From positions 4,810,001-4,874,000 of the forward strand of contig NC_066597.1 in NCBI RefSeq assembly GCF_905475345.1: a stretch of DNA of 64,000 nucleotides. Reading direction: 5' to 3'. This DNA comes from Vespula vulgaris. Its lineage: Eukaryota > Arthropoda > Insecta > Hymenoptera > Vespidae. Of this stretch, positions 14,501-28,109 are shown piece after piece. Position 1 is the first letter of the stretch. Every line of letters starts with the position of its first letter. A program made the translations under genes and the position numbers. The notes under the pieces are model-generated. The model worked only from the letters and a program-made list of their open reading frames with translations. It made no database searches and was not told the DNA's origin.

Positions 14501-16683
14501 AGAAGATACTTATTCGCCAGGTTTAATAACTATTATTTATAAAAATGATTAGGATTTCTTTTCTTTTCTTTTCTTTTCTTTTCTTTATATTAAATTTGTC
14601 TTTTTTTTTCCTTCGTTCTATTTTTTCTTTTTTTTTCTTTCTTTCATTTTCCTTTTCTTGCCTTTTCTTTTCTTTATATTAAATTTGGAATGTTAATGTT
14701 TCAGATATAACACCTAACGGTACCCTTCGTCGAAGAAGGAGTCGAATACCGTGCGAAGACGATGATGGTAATTTAATGGATTTTCTTCGAACTTCGGGTC
14801 AGGAGAATACTCGAGAAAGAAAATCATGGGGCAGCTTAGGTACGACACGTAACAATAAAATTATTATTTCATTTTATCCTCGTACGTACGTATTTATGTC
14901 TTCTTGTTCTTTTTTTTTTTTTTAATTTTTCAATTTTATTCTATTTTATTTTATCTTTTTGGTTTTTTTTTTTTTTTTTCTTATTAATCTATACTCAATT
15001 CCTTTTCTTCAAAAATCTTCTTGTTATTTGAATATCGTGTCATTCTATGAATTTTATCGATAATGTTAATCTACGAAATTATTAATGACAATCCACAATT
15101 CTATTTCTATGCTAACTCTTTTCGCACGATTTCGATTTAACACGAATCAGAAGAAGTATTTCATTCTACTTCTCACACGATTTGTTTTGACTTAATACGT
15201 TCCGATCGAAATTCTAAAGAAAAAGAAATTTTTTTCGCATTATTCATCTTCACATTGTTCTTTCGAATTTCATTTAAAATTGATCTTATGCAAACTTATA
15301 CGTTTATCATTAGAAAATAACAAAGAATAAAATCTTGTTTTGTTTAACTCAAATATTAATTTGTTTAATTTTCGTGTTTACGAATTAATAAAATATGTTT
15401 CTTTTCAAATGATAATTTACCTCATATAAAACGTTTGTATATAATCTTTATAAAATAATCTATACATAAAAATGAACAGATTTTAACGCGACTTTTCATA
15501 TGATCTATCGTATAATTCAATCGAATGAATATGATACAATTCACATGATCTATTATATAATTTTGTAGATCTAAAAGCATTCTTATGTTTACCATAGATA
15601 TTCTTTTACACGAATTTTTTGTTAAAAACAGAATTGGGCGTATTCGAATTTTGTAATTATGATCAATTTCATTAACGATGCAAGTCGCTTTATCAATCGA
15701 AATTTTTAAATAGATCGATCGTGGGCACGAAGAGCACGCGGTCAAACACGAAGAGGCGATCTATTGAACGCCGATTTTTCGGCTGATCGAGAAAGACCAA
15801 GTTCGCCATCACCTTTAGCTGAGAGTAAACCATTTTTACAAGAAGAAGAAGCAAAGCCAGGGTAGGACGATCGTTCTTTTGCTTCGTGAATTTTTCTTTT
15901 TCTTTTTTTCTCTTCCTCTCCAACGAATTTCTTTCTTATAAAAATAACGATATATTTATATAAAACAAACAGGAAAGCATGGAGACAAAAGATCGAGGCT
16001 TGGCTGTCAGAAAACGAGAAGGAAGATCGTGCGGGAGAAGAACTTCAAAGAAAGGCCAGACAATTGCGTCAAGCAAACCGTAGGTCCTTCGAAGACTCAG
16101 GTAAATTAACTTGAAAAATAAAATCTGATTGAATTCAATTTCGTTAAATATCGTAATCGATCGATCTTATCCATACAAACATATATATATGTAATATATA
16201 CAGAAAGTGAAGGCAAGAACTCCATCAGAAATACCCTGGTTGAAGACGATTCTATGCACGAAGGTTATTCTGAAGTTTACGACTGGCGGCCATCCGTTGA
16301 GAAAACGGATGTAATGCGTACGATGGAAGCCATCGAAGGTAAATCATTTTTCTTTTATCATTATAATCATTCCAATTGGAATACAAGTTCCACGAGATAT
16401 TCCAGTATTTCCACTTCTTTTCAGAAGCCCAACCAAACCCATCGCAGAAAGACAAATCACCTTGGCGAAAGTCGAGTTTGAACGTACCAAATAACATGGA
16501 AGAGACTGACCCACGTTACTCTCGTAGGCTAAGATCCAGACTCAGTACTGAGAATATCCTTGCTCCTAGTCCATTACAAGTATGTAAGAAAAATTATATG
16601 TTACACGGTTACCTTATTTTATCCTTTATAAGGATTACTTTGAAATATATTCTATGTGTCATGTAATAGAACTTTGCGATCGT

Positions 16684-16733
<50 letters not shown>

Positions 16734-19266
16734 TGTGTGTATGTGTGTATGTGTATGTTCGAAGCTAAACGATCTATGATAACGCGTTATATTTTTGTTA
16801 TCTATCTTATAGGCGATCAGAGAAGAGGACAGAAAGAAGAACAAGATCAGCGAGGCGGTGAATGCGAACACTCAGGACGAACTAACAATTTATCTTCGAC
16901 AACCTTATACAAGCTCGCAAACTCCAACCACGAGAAGATTCTCGAAGCTTGCTAAAAAAAATTCCGATGATGAGAACGGCAACATCAGCGACAAGATTGA
17001 AATTGATTCGGATAATATTGAGACACCACCGGCAACCAGACGACTTATCAGTCCACCGAAGGAGGTTAAACCGGTCGAGAAGGAACCTTGTAAACGAGAA
17101 AGATGCAGTAGTTCTCTTCAAAGTCGAGAATCGAAGACTGTTCCGTTGAAACCTGTTAGCGTTAATGCTGATCTTGGTACCGGTACGTTAACTCGTTTCG
17201 ATTATCTCTCCTTCGACACTGATTTATCTATTCTTTGCATCTAACTAACTAACCATAATTTCGTATACGTTATCGTCTGTCTGAACTGTTTTTAACATAC
17301 ATTAACTTTTATTCTATGACCGTACTGAATATAAATCCAATTTTTGCAAAATAACGATCACTTTCTAATGAGAATCGACGGATGATTGGTATGAAATATT
17401 TAGTACAGATAAATCATTGTTTTTTATTTCTTTTTCTTTTTCTTTTTTTTTTAAGGAAATTTCGATAGATACTCGGCTACGAGGAGAACAAGGAGATATA
17501 AAAAAATGTCCGATCCTACGGAAAAAGATACGAAAAAAGATGATCCGGTGGGTCAGCAGATCTTCGAAGAGAAATCAACGGAAAGACCGAGTACATTATC
17601 GTTGGCTGAAGACGGACAGGAAGAAGATGCGATGCTTCGAGTCTGGCAAGAGAAATTGAAACGTTCGGAAGCAACAACGACCGAGAAGATCGATGCTGCG
17701 TTGGCTGAGATCGCTCGATCTGGAGAAGATCTTCAACATTTGTCACGTTCGAACGTTCAGAGAAATTCTCGACTTCCAGTTAGCCAACCACCTCCTGTGG
17801 TAGCTGTTACCAATACAGTTTTGAGTCCAGTGATGCAAGAATCAAGGCCAAGGGAACCAGTGACGATCTTAGCTGAAAGAGCCGTAAGTAGTCGTGAACG
17901 TCACAGAAGTATGATAGATCCAAGCCAGGTAAAGGAAGCTATTCGAGTGACCAGCAGTCCACCTAGTCAGATCAATCAAGGTCCTATGAGGAATTTGAAC
18001 TGTGAACAAACCGTACCAGATCGTAAAATCGTAGAGGATAACGTGATCACGATCGATCAAACGGATCTGAACGAGCTCTCTTCAAACGTGGATACCGATC
18101 GAAAAACTGTATCCAACGAGGTGATCCAAACGATGGAAGATCCTCCTAAACAAAGCTCCATGTTTAGAAATAGGTTTATTCCTGACATAAATGTCACGAA
18201 TGCATCACCCTTGTCTTTGGGTACTTCTGTAAAGGGTAGAGATCAGGAATTGAATGACGAAGGATTCGAGGAGACTCAAAGCCTAGTTTCTGAATCTTTG
18301 AGTCAGGAAACGTCATCAGGGAATTATGAAACTGACGCTCACGACTCTACGCGATATTCTCCAGCTGAATTACGTTATGCCGGGACGATCGTAACTCAAT
18401 GTCGACCCAACGACGAAGAAGAAGAAGACGTGGATGTACGACATATCATAAAGGAACCAGCCAAAACTGTATTCGCAAAGACTACTGTCCCAGTTAGAGC
18501 GACGAACAACGAAAAGAGTTTCCTACCAAAACGTACGGCTAATATGAAACGTGAAAATAATAGGAAAGTCGAATCATTGAAAAGAAATCCTACTGTAATG
18601 GCGTCGAATGCTAGAAACGAAGTTGAACGTTCTGGTTCTCGTAGCAGTCTTCGTAGCTCTAGAAGTTCTTTGAACAGTGCTACCTCCGTTAATACCGTAA
18701 GAAATTTGGCGCCCTCTCATGCTCATCTTCGTAGCTATACGTCCGCAATTCGTGCGTTGACCAATGACCTCAGGAAAAGTAGCCCTTCGAACACACCCCT
18801 ACCGCCAACTGTAAAGAAGGACAACGATAAGAGACGAGCCAATCCACGAATAGCCGTAACTAGGATTCCTGCCAGTAGGAGTAGTAGCAGTGGTAGCAGC
18901 GTTGGTCCTGTAGCAAGGAACGTTAGAAAGACGAATAATGTAAGTAGAAAAATTTAATTAGATATCTTGTGTCAAAATTGTATATGAGATAATTATGATT
19001 TATAGGCCATAGTCGATACGATCTCAAAGCAGGCGAACAAACCTCGAACGATCGCTTCTCGTAGCAGTAGCAGTGGCAGTAGCATCGGACAACAATCAAC
19101 GGTATCTTGTCAACCTGGTGCTGAAAAGGTTGCACCCGCCAAGAGCCGATTATTACAACCTCGTGCCGGCACGAAAAATCATAGTTTCATGAGACCTACG
19201 GCTTCCAGTGCGAGTAAAGGTTCTATACCGAATCTTCCGAAAAGTATCAAAGGCTTGATCAAATGA
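1427..19266 (+). CDS. Form3: Inverted formin-2 / Formin 3-type actin nucleator, 5' partial, 25 exons
   Basis: An FH2 formin that nucleates and remodels actin filaments. Coding exons: 1427-1520, 1706-1821, 2977-3136, 3559-3592, 9189-9330, 9905-10084, 10520-10897, 11423-11614, 11744-11805, 11881-12069, 12208-12379, 12482-12589, 12690-12760, 12880-13006, 13165-13417, 14168-14283, 14385-14520, 14705-14839, 15714-15861, 15973-16100, 16204-16338, 16425-16579, 16813-17182, 17456-18939, 19006-19266. They sum to 5346 nt, one open frame of 1781 residues plus stop. Residues 1-180 are the C-terminal part of the DID/FH3 domain (KKQVVELLSALCVYS, IRNEFIGLKLLPILNEL). Proline-rich FH1 lies near 275-330 and FH2 near 350-755 (NWNKIP, LVAGNFLNSGGYAG, KLSSLQKLTEI, a coiled region of E/R/Q). 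A tail of about 1000 polar, Ser/Arg-rich residues follows, half of it in one 1484-nt exon. DID, FH1 and FH2 in this order with a long tail fit INF2/Form3. The start and the N-terminal DID half lie before the window. Confidence 0.92.
3593..9188 (+). other. Long formin intron (5.6 kb) with polypurine/polypyrimidine blocks and diverged repeats
   Basis: The largest intron of the formin gene in this window, in the DID coding part. It holds GA/CT tracts (about 5140-5520), polypurine at 6350-6450, polypyrimidine at 6860-7050, a less AT-rich patch at about 7090-7260, and three spaced diverged copies of a segment near 7430, 7805 and 8245. The many ORFs across 5128-9112 are translations of these simple tracts. 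No coding exon is supported, but an alternative first exon could sit just before 9189. Confidence 0.6.
16690..16731. repeat. (TA)n microsatellite in a formin intron
   Basis: Uninterrupted TA dinucleotides followed by a GT/TGTA-rich stretch, in the intron between exons 16425-16579 and 16813-17182. Confidence 0.9.
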
Positions 19267-19399
19267 ATGTTATACTTTAATGAGAATTAATCTTTACGTT
19301 AAGTTTTCCTAAAGGACCAGAAATTCGTGAACGTTATTACATACGACGGTACGTAATGATTCGAGTCATCATCGTACGATAAAAAAAGAATGTTAAAAG

Positions 19400-19431
<32 letters not shown>

Positions 19432-19839
19432 TACGATTTCTTATCTTAGCGAACTAATGTTATTATTATAACAACGAAGGAGGATCATCGAAATGTTTTT
19501 GTATACGAGAAAATAATCAAATATATTTACAGTTTAACTCGTTGTAAAATCATTATTACCAAGGAAACTGCTAAGGAACATTTCGAGTATTTCTATCGAA
19601 AGCTCCGAGGGCGCTTATATTCGCATAAGATTAGGAGCTTTCCTTTCAGTCACCCAGATATATAATCTAGAATTTATAATAAACTGTAACATATGTTTCG
19701 ACTAACGTACTGTGCGATACAATATCATTTGTATTGTTAACATAAATAAACGATTTGTAAAAGATGCTCGTTATTAGATTATAACATGACGGATACATTA
19801 TCGTGAAAGAAAGAGAGAAAAAGAGAGAGAGAGAGAAAG

Positions 19840-19876
<37 letters not shown>

Positions 19877-19990
19877 AATCGCCGATAACAATATTATAGT
19901 ATACTACATTCTTCAGTATCTGAAATAAATGCTTACACATTGTCTATCGTAGAAGTGACGATGTTGAACGGCTAAAATAAATATTTATAT
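19267..19990 (+). other. Probable 3' UTR of the formin gene
   Basis: Follows the TGA at 19264-19266. AATAAA-type signals lie at about 19677, 19924 and 19976. The last is followed by a T-rich run, so an mRNA end near 20000 is plausible. GA microsatellites lie at about 19405-19430 and 19803-19876. The exact end cannot be told from sequence. Confidence 0.5.
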
Positions 19991-20755
19991 TTTGTTTCCT
20001 TTTTTTCTCTTTTTTTTTTTTTTTGTTTGTTTGTTATTTGGATTACGAAAAAAGAACACATATGTAGTTGCAACGTTCGCACGTAAACAAGCTTATAAAA
20101 TTATGATACATAAGTTTGACACATCGTAGGTTACTTTTATATATATATATAATACATACATATATATATATATATATGTATATATATTGCACTTGACACT
20201 CTCAACATGTTTATTCTTACGATAAACGAGTAACATTATATCTACACATACTTTAATATATATATTATATTATATATATATATATACACGCACACAAATA
20301 AATTCTCGCACTGAGGATACACTGTATAAGTAAAATTGAAAATCGTGTAGTGACAAAAAATGAAATACCTTAGAGACGAGATCTCCTCGTGGTAATGAGA
20401 TCACTTTGATGCAATGAAAGTCCTTGAAAATGATTTGCTCAGCCCTTAACGATAACGATGGGCAACTTCCTTCACGATTTTTTACTTTTTTCTTTTATCT
20501 TTTATTTATTTATTTATTCTTTTTTTTCTTTTCTTTTTATCATATTTTCCTTTTTCATTATCTCTCTCTGTTAATTACATTTCGCTTACGACGCATAATC
20601 TTCTTACATTTATCGCAAATCAAAATCTCGCATTAACTCGTGACGACGTACATATACATTAAACTTATGTTAGTTATCAGGATCGTCTTACTTTGGTAAA
20701 AAAAAAAAAAGAAAAAAGGAAACAAGAAAAAACGAAACAAAAGAAGAAGAAGAGA

Positions 20756-20787
<32 letters not shown>

Positions 20788-21327
20788 GAAGTAAGAGAAG
20801 AAAACAAATGGAAATATTAGAAAAAAAATAGAAAACGAACGATTTCAATTTAATAAGACGAATGATGAACGACAATTTTAAATAATTTTAATTATTACGA
20901 TATCATTGCATCCATGTACATACCATACATATGTACGTCAATGTTTGAAAAAAATAAGACGATCCTAATTAGTCGTATAATAGATAATTTAATGTTCGAG
21001 TAGAATGCTCTTAGAAATTAACCTTTTGCACTCGAGATGACATTCTCGCTTTGTCTTTTGTTATTGTTGTTAATTCGCATTTCATTCAGTTGAAAAAAAA
21101 AAAAAGAGGAGAAACACTAAGAAAACGTTGACATTTAGAATTGAGACTTACTGATAACGTTCGTCGAGTGCAATAGGTTAAAAATATTGCGTGCTGGCAA
21201 AAAGATAAAAAAAAATATATAAAGGAAAAAACGATTCTCGATAGATCAATCGATGAAAATGATTAACGTCGAATGCTTAAACGTGATATTCGCGCTGAAT
21301 ATACAATACATACGTATAACATATATG

Positions 21328-21382
<55 letters not shown>

Positions 21383-21459
21383 TTCACGTTACGCGTAAAT
21401 TTATACGATTAAAACGCGATTTGGCAAGGCGTTTGGTCTTCTAATTATTCGATCATTTT
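19991..21459. other. Convergent intergenic region between formin and shade
   Basis: Separates the 3' ends of two convergent genes. It holds TA microsatellites (about 20155-20190, 20260-20286, 21307-21379), a polypurine GAA stretch (about 20735-20790) and a TTAA-bounded inverted-repeat element listed separately. The shade 3' UTR, read on the minus strand, must lie in its right part. No coding sequence is supported. Confidence 0.6.
21018..21181. mobile_element. piggyBac-like non-autonomous element (MITE), TTAA-flanked
   Basis: The stretch opens TTAA-CCTTTTGCACTCGA and closes TCGAGTGCAATAGG-TTAA. The 14-base ends are inverted copies with one mismatch, enclosing 156 bp between duplicated TTAA sites. 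TTAA target duplication and ends of the CC..GG form are hallmarks of piggyBac transposons. The interior has no ORF, so it would be a non-autonomous derivative. A chance inverted repeat with TTAA at both ends in AT-rich DNA is possible but unlikely at this match length. Confidence 0.62.
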
Positions 21460-23687
21460 TCATACCACCTCCAGACGATCTCGAAAACCGAGTGAGACCG
21501 GACTTTTCGGGGCGAGAATAAACTCGAATTGCAGATCGAGCTTATCGTCTACTACGATTTCGAATTCTCGAACGATCTGCGAAAGTTTGAAAAAAAAAGA
21601 AAAGTTACTAACTTGCTTTTATGATATTTACATATATCTATATATATATACAGGATGTTTCACTTAATTCGAAAATTTGAAATATCTTCGTTGTTTCTCG
21701 ACAATCTCGAAAAAAATATCAAACGGAGAAATTTGTTTGATCTAAGATTACAAATATTTTGATTAATACGGAATTTTTTTTCACTATCATTTTTTTGTTG
21801 TTGAGACTTCATGATCGTTCATATATATTACATTCATATATACATTCATATATATATACATACATATATATATATATATTTTTTTAATAAGTAGGTCGGC
21901 ACATTTTTCTTTACATAATGTCCTCTAGCTTATCAAAGGAACGAAATACAGTGGTATAAATTTATCGGTTACGAAGAAAAAAAAATAACGCGTAGAAAAA
22001 AAAAAACGAAAAGGTTTAAAATCTGAACGTTTCAAAATCACATTTTGTCTCGTTTGAATCAATTTCTTTTCTGTTCTTCTTTTTCTCTTTCTTTTTTTTT
22101 TTTGACTCACATAAACTAAACAAAATTTGTATAAAATTGAGACAGGATTATCTCGAAAGAAAATGAAAAAGAAAAAAAAAAAGAAAACAAAAATAAAAAT
22201 ACAAAAAAAGAAAAAAGAAAACGAAGAAGGGATCGTCAGGTTACGAAATATCATACAGAAAACTGAAGCATATCAAATTAGACGAGCTCTCGTAAAAGCG
22301 GTTAAAATAATTTATCTCATATCACTATATAATTACGAACCTTCGCTAGGATAAGTTGTAGAGCAAGTTCCACAAAGCGTTTGCCCGGGCAGATTCTTCG
22401 ACCAGCACCGAAAGGCGCTACCAGTAATGGCGAATGTGGTACCATAGGCTTCAGCCATCTTTCAGGCACGCATTTGGACGCATTCTTAAAGTTATTCTCG
22501 TCTAATCCAGCTATCCATGTATGCAAGAGAACTACCGTCTGGGATGAAGAAGATAGCAAAATGTGAAGACTTTAAGTACAGTTCCGATTAGTTAAGTTAC
22601 TAACCGTATTTGAAATCTCTGTAATCAAACTATCGTTGACTTTAACAATTAGAGAATCAAGGAAAATAAATAACTTACCCCAGCGTCGAGATGATAGCCA
22701 TCCAATTCTATTGGTTCGTCTAAAATTCTTGCGATACATGGTGCCGTTGGTACCAACCTAAACTCATACAACGAACAAATAAATATCGTATTTCTCGTTT
22801 GTTAAAATTAAAAATGTTAAAACTTGTTTACCTAAACGCTTCATTAATGCAGGCACGTAAATAACGTGCTTTTCGAAGATCCTCGACTGTCAAATCGCAA
22901 CCACGCGGTGCCAACGTACAGGCTTCTTCGTATAATGTTTCTTGTACTTCTGGATTACTTCCGATCATGTGGAAAAGGAAGACTAAAGTATTACCCAACT
23001 GCGAAAATGAATAGAAATTTTAAACATAATAATATATAATAATTGCTGACGATGATATCGCATAAAATTTTTAACGATGTCGTCCTATAACATAAGAAAT
23101 CTATTATGGTAAATGAATTATAAAATAAAAGAAAAAGAAAAAAAAATATCTATACAGAGAGATATAAAACGGACTATCTAATGAACTTCTAAAACGAGTT
23201 ATTTATACTATCCTTCCACTTACTTATGCGATCTCTTCGACGTAATCTTCATGAAAGTTCGATTATATTATATTACTATAAAAGTCAGAGAATTTCTACA
23301 TTTCGAACGATCGTATCGAATAATAAGAGAGATCAAACGATCGTCCATCTATTCATCGGAATCGTCTCGATTAACATATAGATTCTTCTATAATCGAAAT
23401 TCCATAAGTATGTACATACGAAAGGTCATAAACTAGAATATTATGACGGCCTCACTGTGTGTATACCAGCCGCAATAAAGTCCACTATGGCTGCTTTTTT
23501 ATCCCTTATGTCTAATGATTTCTGTCGTAAAATCGATTGATAAACGGCCTCTACGGATTCGTCTCGAGCGTCGTTTCTTTTCTCGTACATCGTCGTCTCC
23601 ATTAATTCTGAGATTATGCTGAAAAAAAAAAAATTTCAACCACAAAAATTCTTTCTCTTTCTCGTAAAATAGTAGCAAGGAGTAGTA

Positions 23688-23738
<51 letters not shown>

Positions 23739-25220
23739 GTAATAACAATAATAATAATAATAATAAACGAGAAAAAAGTTTTATGAACAAAAGACAAAAA
23801 ATAAGTATTAACAGATAAAGTATCTATGTTAATAATTACTTGTAAATAGCGTCCTCGCTCTCTATCAGCTGTTTGTAAGCGGATGTCGGTAGCACCTTCC
23901 AAAGCGGCAACCCATAAAAGGCATCTCGCGAGGCCGTGAAGTGAATCCTAACTGCTTCCGCTAATCTTGCAGTAAGCGTGTCGCTCGAGTCCGGCTTTAA
24001 GAAACCAAGATGCCGACCCAGAATCAAGGTACAGGTACCTTCGTAAAACGTGATAAGATATTACTGTTTTTTTTTTTTTTCTTTCTTTTTCTTTTTTTTT
24101 TTCATCTTTCTCGAGTTCATTAGAAAAGTTGCTACATGTATCAAGAGTCGTGTTCTCATTTTAAACGAGAACTTAATAGGCCAAATAATCGATAAGAATT
24201 TGCATAATTATGATCATGTAAAAAAATGTAGAAGTGTGGTCAACAGGTTTTTTCTTTTTTTTGTCCTTTTAGTTGCCCGATATTTAACAAAAAAAAAAAA
24301 AAAAAAAAAGAAAGAAAGAAAGAAATGAATATTTTGTTATTATCAGACTGAAACGAACGTAGGATTCGATGTATCAATTGCGAAACATATTTCGTTTCGA
24401 TAAGTACGACATGTATATTAGTTTTGATTCATAAATAAGTCTGTCGTTATAGGTAAGTAAGAATTTATTAGAATAAAATTTCAATTATTTATGCGTTAAC
24501 CTAATAATTATGCAAAACAATAAAATTAAGTATTTTTATTATAAAAAAAAAAAAAGAAAAAGAAAAAGAAAAAAAAAAGAAAGAAAAGTATCGTATTCGT
24601 CGGATTGATTCAATAAATGAATTATTTACTTATAACGGTACTTATTTATGAATCAATCTAATAACTATGCAAACTAATTTCACGTAGGAATTTTTATTAC
24701 GAAAGATACTATTTATCGGATTTAATCATAAATAAGAAATATATTTAGAAACCAAGCAAGATGTGTGAATCAAGAGGTGTCTTGAATTTTTATCATAGTG
24801 TAAAAAAAAAACAAAACAAAAAAAAAAGAAAAGAAACAACTCACTCTCGAGTCCCATTCTATAGGCAAGTTCTTCGAATCCCGCGATGCCAAACATGGTT
24901 CTCCGTTTTCGTATTAGCTCGATGAAACCGTCGCAGACGATATTTAGAGCAGGAAAAAAGCCGAGAACCGTGCTGGCTCCCGTGAGTTCCGGAGTGAGAG
25001 CAGAACGAAGCTTCTGCCAAGTCTCGCCCTGTCTGTGTGTGCGTTGCGTGTACGTGCGTGTATATGTGTGTTGTTTGTTGTGTGTTGTGTCATAGAAAAG
25101 TTATGAAAACAAAACAAAAAAAAAAGAAAATAGCAATTATTTGAAACACTTTATTTGACCTTAACGATAAACAGATCGATTGCCAAACCAATCTCTTCTA
25201 ATAAATATTCGATATTTATA

Positions 25221-25251
<31 letters not shown>

Positions 25252-26200
25252 CCTCAATATTATTTCTACGAAAATTTAAATATGCAAAAATTTGATAAAT
25301 GTCATGAAAATAAATCTTTATAGATAATTTTAATAAACGACGATCAACGTGTTATTAATTAATTCTTAAATGCATATTTCGTTGTTGTTGTTATTGTTGT
25401 TGTTGTTGTTGTCATATTACAACATATTAAATAATAAATTCAATGTATCGACACGTACATACGACAATTCACTAACTTTTCTTTTTTCTTTTTTTTTTTT
25501 TTTTTTTTTTTTTTAATAAATTTTACGAAGATTTAATTTTTCAATTATATTCCTCCTAAAACTTCTTTGATTAATAGTAAATATTATAATAATGAATATG
25601 TAATATTTACTTCAATACAATATTTTATTTTACTTTATTTTCTTTTTCCTTTTTTCTCCTTTTAAAAATTTATTTATAGAAAGAATCATGTGCTTTTCAA
25701 AGAGTTAACACATATGTTTAGAATACTCACTCATTCACAAGACCGAGATTAGTGTAACGATCACGTCGCGAGTGTCGATAGTGCGATATGACTTCTTGCG
25801 GTGGACGAAGAGGATATCTCGAACCTCGCCTAAGGATCAGCTCGATGTCACGTCGAGAAAATACCGATATAACTGGCCAGTTCCAGAGTGCCTCCTCCTT
25901 GCACAAGCCTCCGTAGCGTCGATTCAGATCTACTCTTGAATCAGGGATTATAGGCTGGTCGATATCGAGAGCGATCTCGTTCATTCACGTGCTGATCTCA
26001 CGTGTCTCAACGGGGAAAGGTTCGATCATTTTCTCAGAAATGTTTCATCACTTTTCGTTTTTTTTATTTTTTTTTGTTTTTATTTTTTCATTTATTGACA
26101 TTCCCATTTTCGATATTAGAATTTAACCGTTTGCACACGTAAAAAATTATTTTTCTAATTTATTAACTGATTTCTGATTTGTTATTTTCTCTTTGTTTGT

Positions 26201-26233
<33 letters not shown>

Positions 26234-28060
26234 ATTTTAATAGCATACCCAAGTGAGACGAAATAATATTTTGTTTTGTCTTTCGTATTCGTTTTCACAC
26301 GACGAATAGATATAAACGTTTTTACTGATAAATAATTGCTTGATAATAATTATATTGCACGCTAAAATTCGTAATATTTATGGAATTGATTAATTAGCAT
26401 GTTATTTTTTTTTTTTGTAAGAGCTATAGGAATAAACTTTGTTTGTTTATAAAATATATGACTGATGAAAATATTTTATATTTTTTTAAGCTATGAAAAA
26501 CTGCTTCTTTCTAAACGTTATATTAAAAGAAAAATAATATCACATTTTATACATACATACGTGTGTGTGTGTGTGTGTGTGTGTATGCAAAGGGTTAAAT
26601 ATTAGATTGTAAACTAAAATAATTTTATTTGACTAACTCGCATATTAAACTTTTTAAAACATATAACTAACGATTATATATATCTATGTACCTGTCACGA
26701 TTTGTATTAAAGATTTGTTACAAAAACGAAAAAGAAAAAAAGAGAAAGAAAAATCGATTGAAAAGCTTGCAAATAAATATCTTTTAAAAGAGATACAATA
26801 GATCGAAACTTCGAAGAAATCTTATTCAAATGTCTCATGCTTTTCCTTTCCTGGTTTAAACTTATACCTATCGTTGAGAAAAGCCAGTTGGCGAATAAAT
26901 TCGTAGGACAGAGGCCAAAGTCCTTACCTTTGTAAGCCTCGTGAATCTTGTTCATTCGATAGTACCCGATCCAGGAGAATATCCATCTTGTGCCAAGAAT
27001 AGGTAAGGAGAATGGACCGGGCACGTCCCGAGCTGTTTTAAATGGCCTCCTATCCTTCTCTTCCGATATGGCTGAAGAACAAAAGCTATTGTCGTGAAAA
27101 CGCATTTCCACGTTAAAACAATAAAGAAGAGTCAATCTTATAAATTAGCGACAAGTTTTTTTATTCTTCAAAAAAACCTCGCATGTTTTTTGTTGCGTAT
27201 AAACAACGAAAAAAATTATTCAATGTAAAATTTATTTATACATATATATATATATATAAAATATATATATATATAAAAAAAATTATACGATGTAAAATTT
27301 ATTTACATATATATATATATATATATACCTATAATATTAATAATATTTGTAATATTTATATATATATATTGTATTTATATACATATTATATTTATAATAT
27401 TTAGAAATATATATATAGATAACGGTAAAAAATTAATTTTATGGCTTCAAGAAAAGAAAATGTATGATTGCGTGACTTCAAAGTTATAAATAGTTTTAGA
27501 AAGTAAAAAATTCATTTCGGTTTTTAAAAATTTTGTCATTATAAACGAAATTTATATACACACATAATTTTCTAACTATAATATATACTAACAGTTAACA
27601 ATAAATTTTGTTGCTCAAGAAAAGTAAATGCATGATCGTATGACTTCAAAGTTATAGAAAGTTTTAGAAAGTTAAAAATCCATATTGGTTCTTAAAAATG
27701 TTATCATAAAAAGAATATATATACACATACACATACAGTCTTTTAACTACAACATCTATCAACGATTAATAATTTATTTTATTGTCTAAAAAAGAACGCA
27801 TGATCGTTTGATTTCAATTATAGAAAGTTATAGAAAGTCAACGATACATTCTCATTTTTTCAAATTTTTTCATAATAAAAAAATGTCAACATATATAGAT
27901 ACGACCTTCTAACTATATTATATACTAACGATTAACAATTTATTTGATCACCCAAAAAAAGAAAATGCATGATCGCGTAACTTAAAATTTATAGAAAGTT
28001 TTAGAAAGCTCAGAATTTATCTTAGTGTTTAAAAATTTGTTCATCATTAAGCAAATTTAA

Positions 28061-28109
<49 letters not shown>

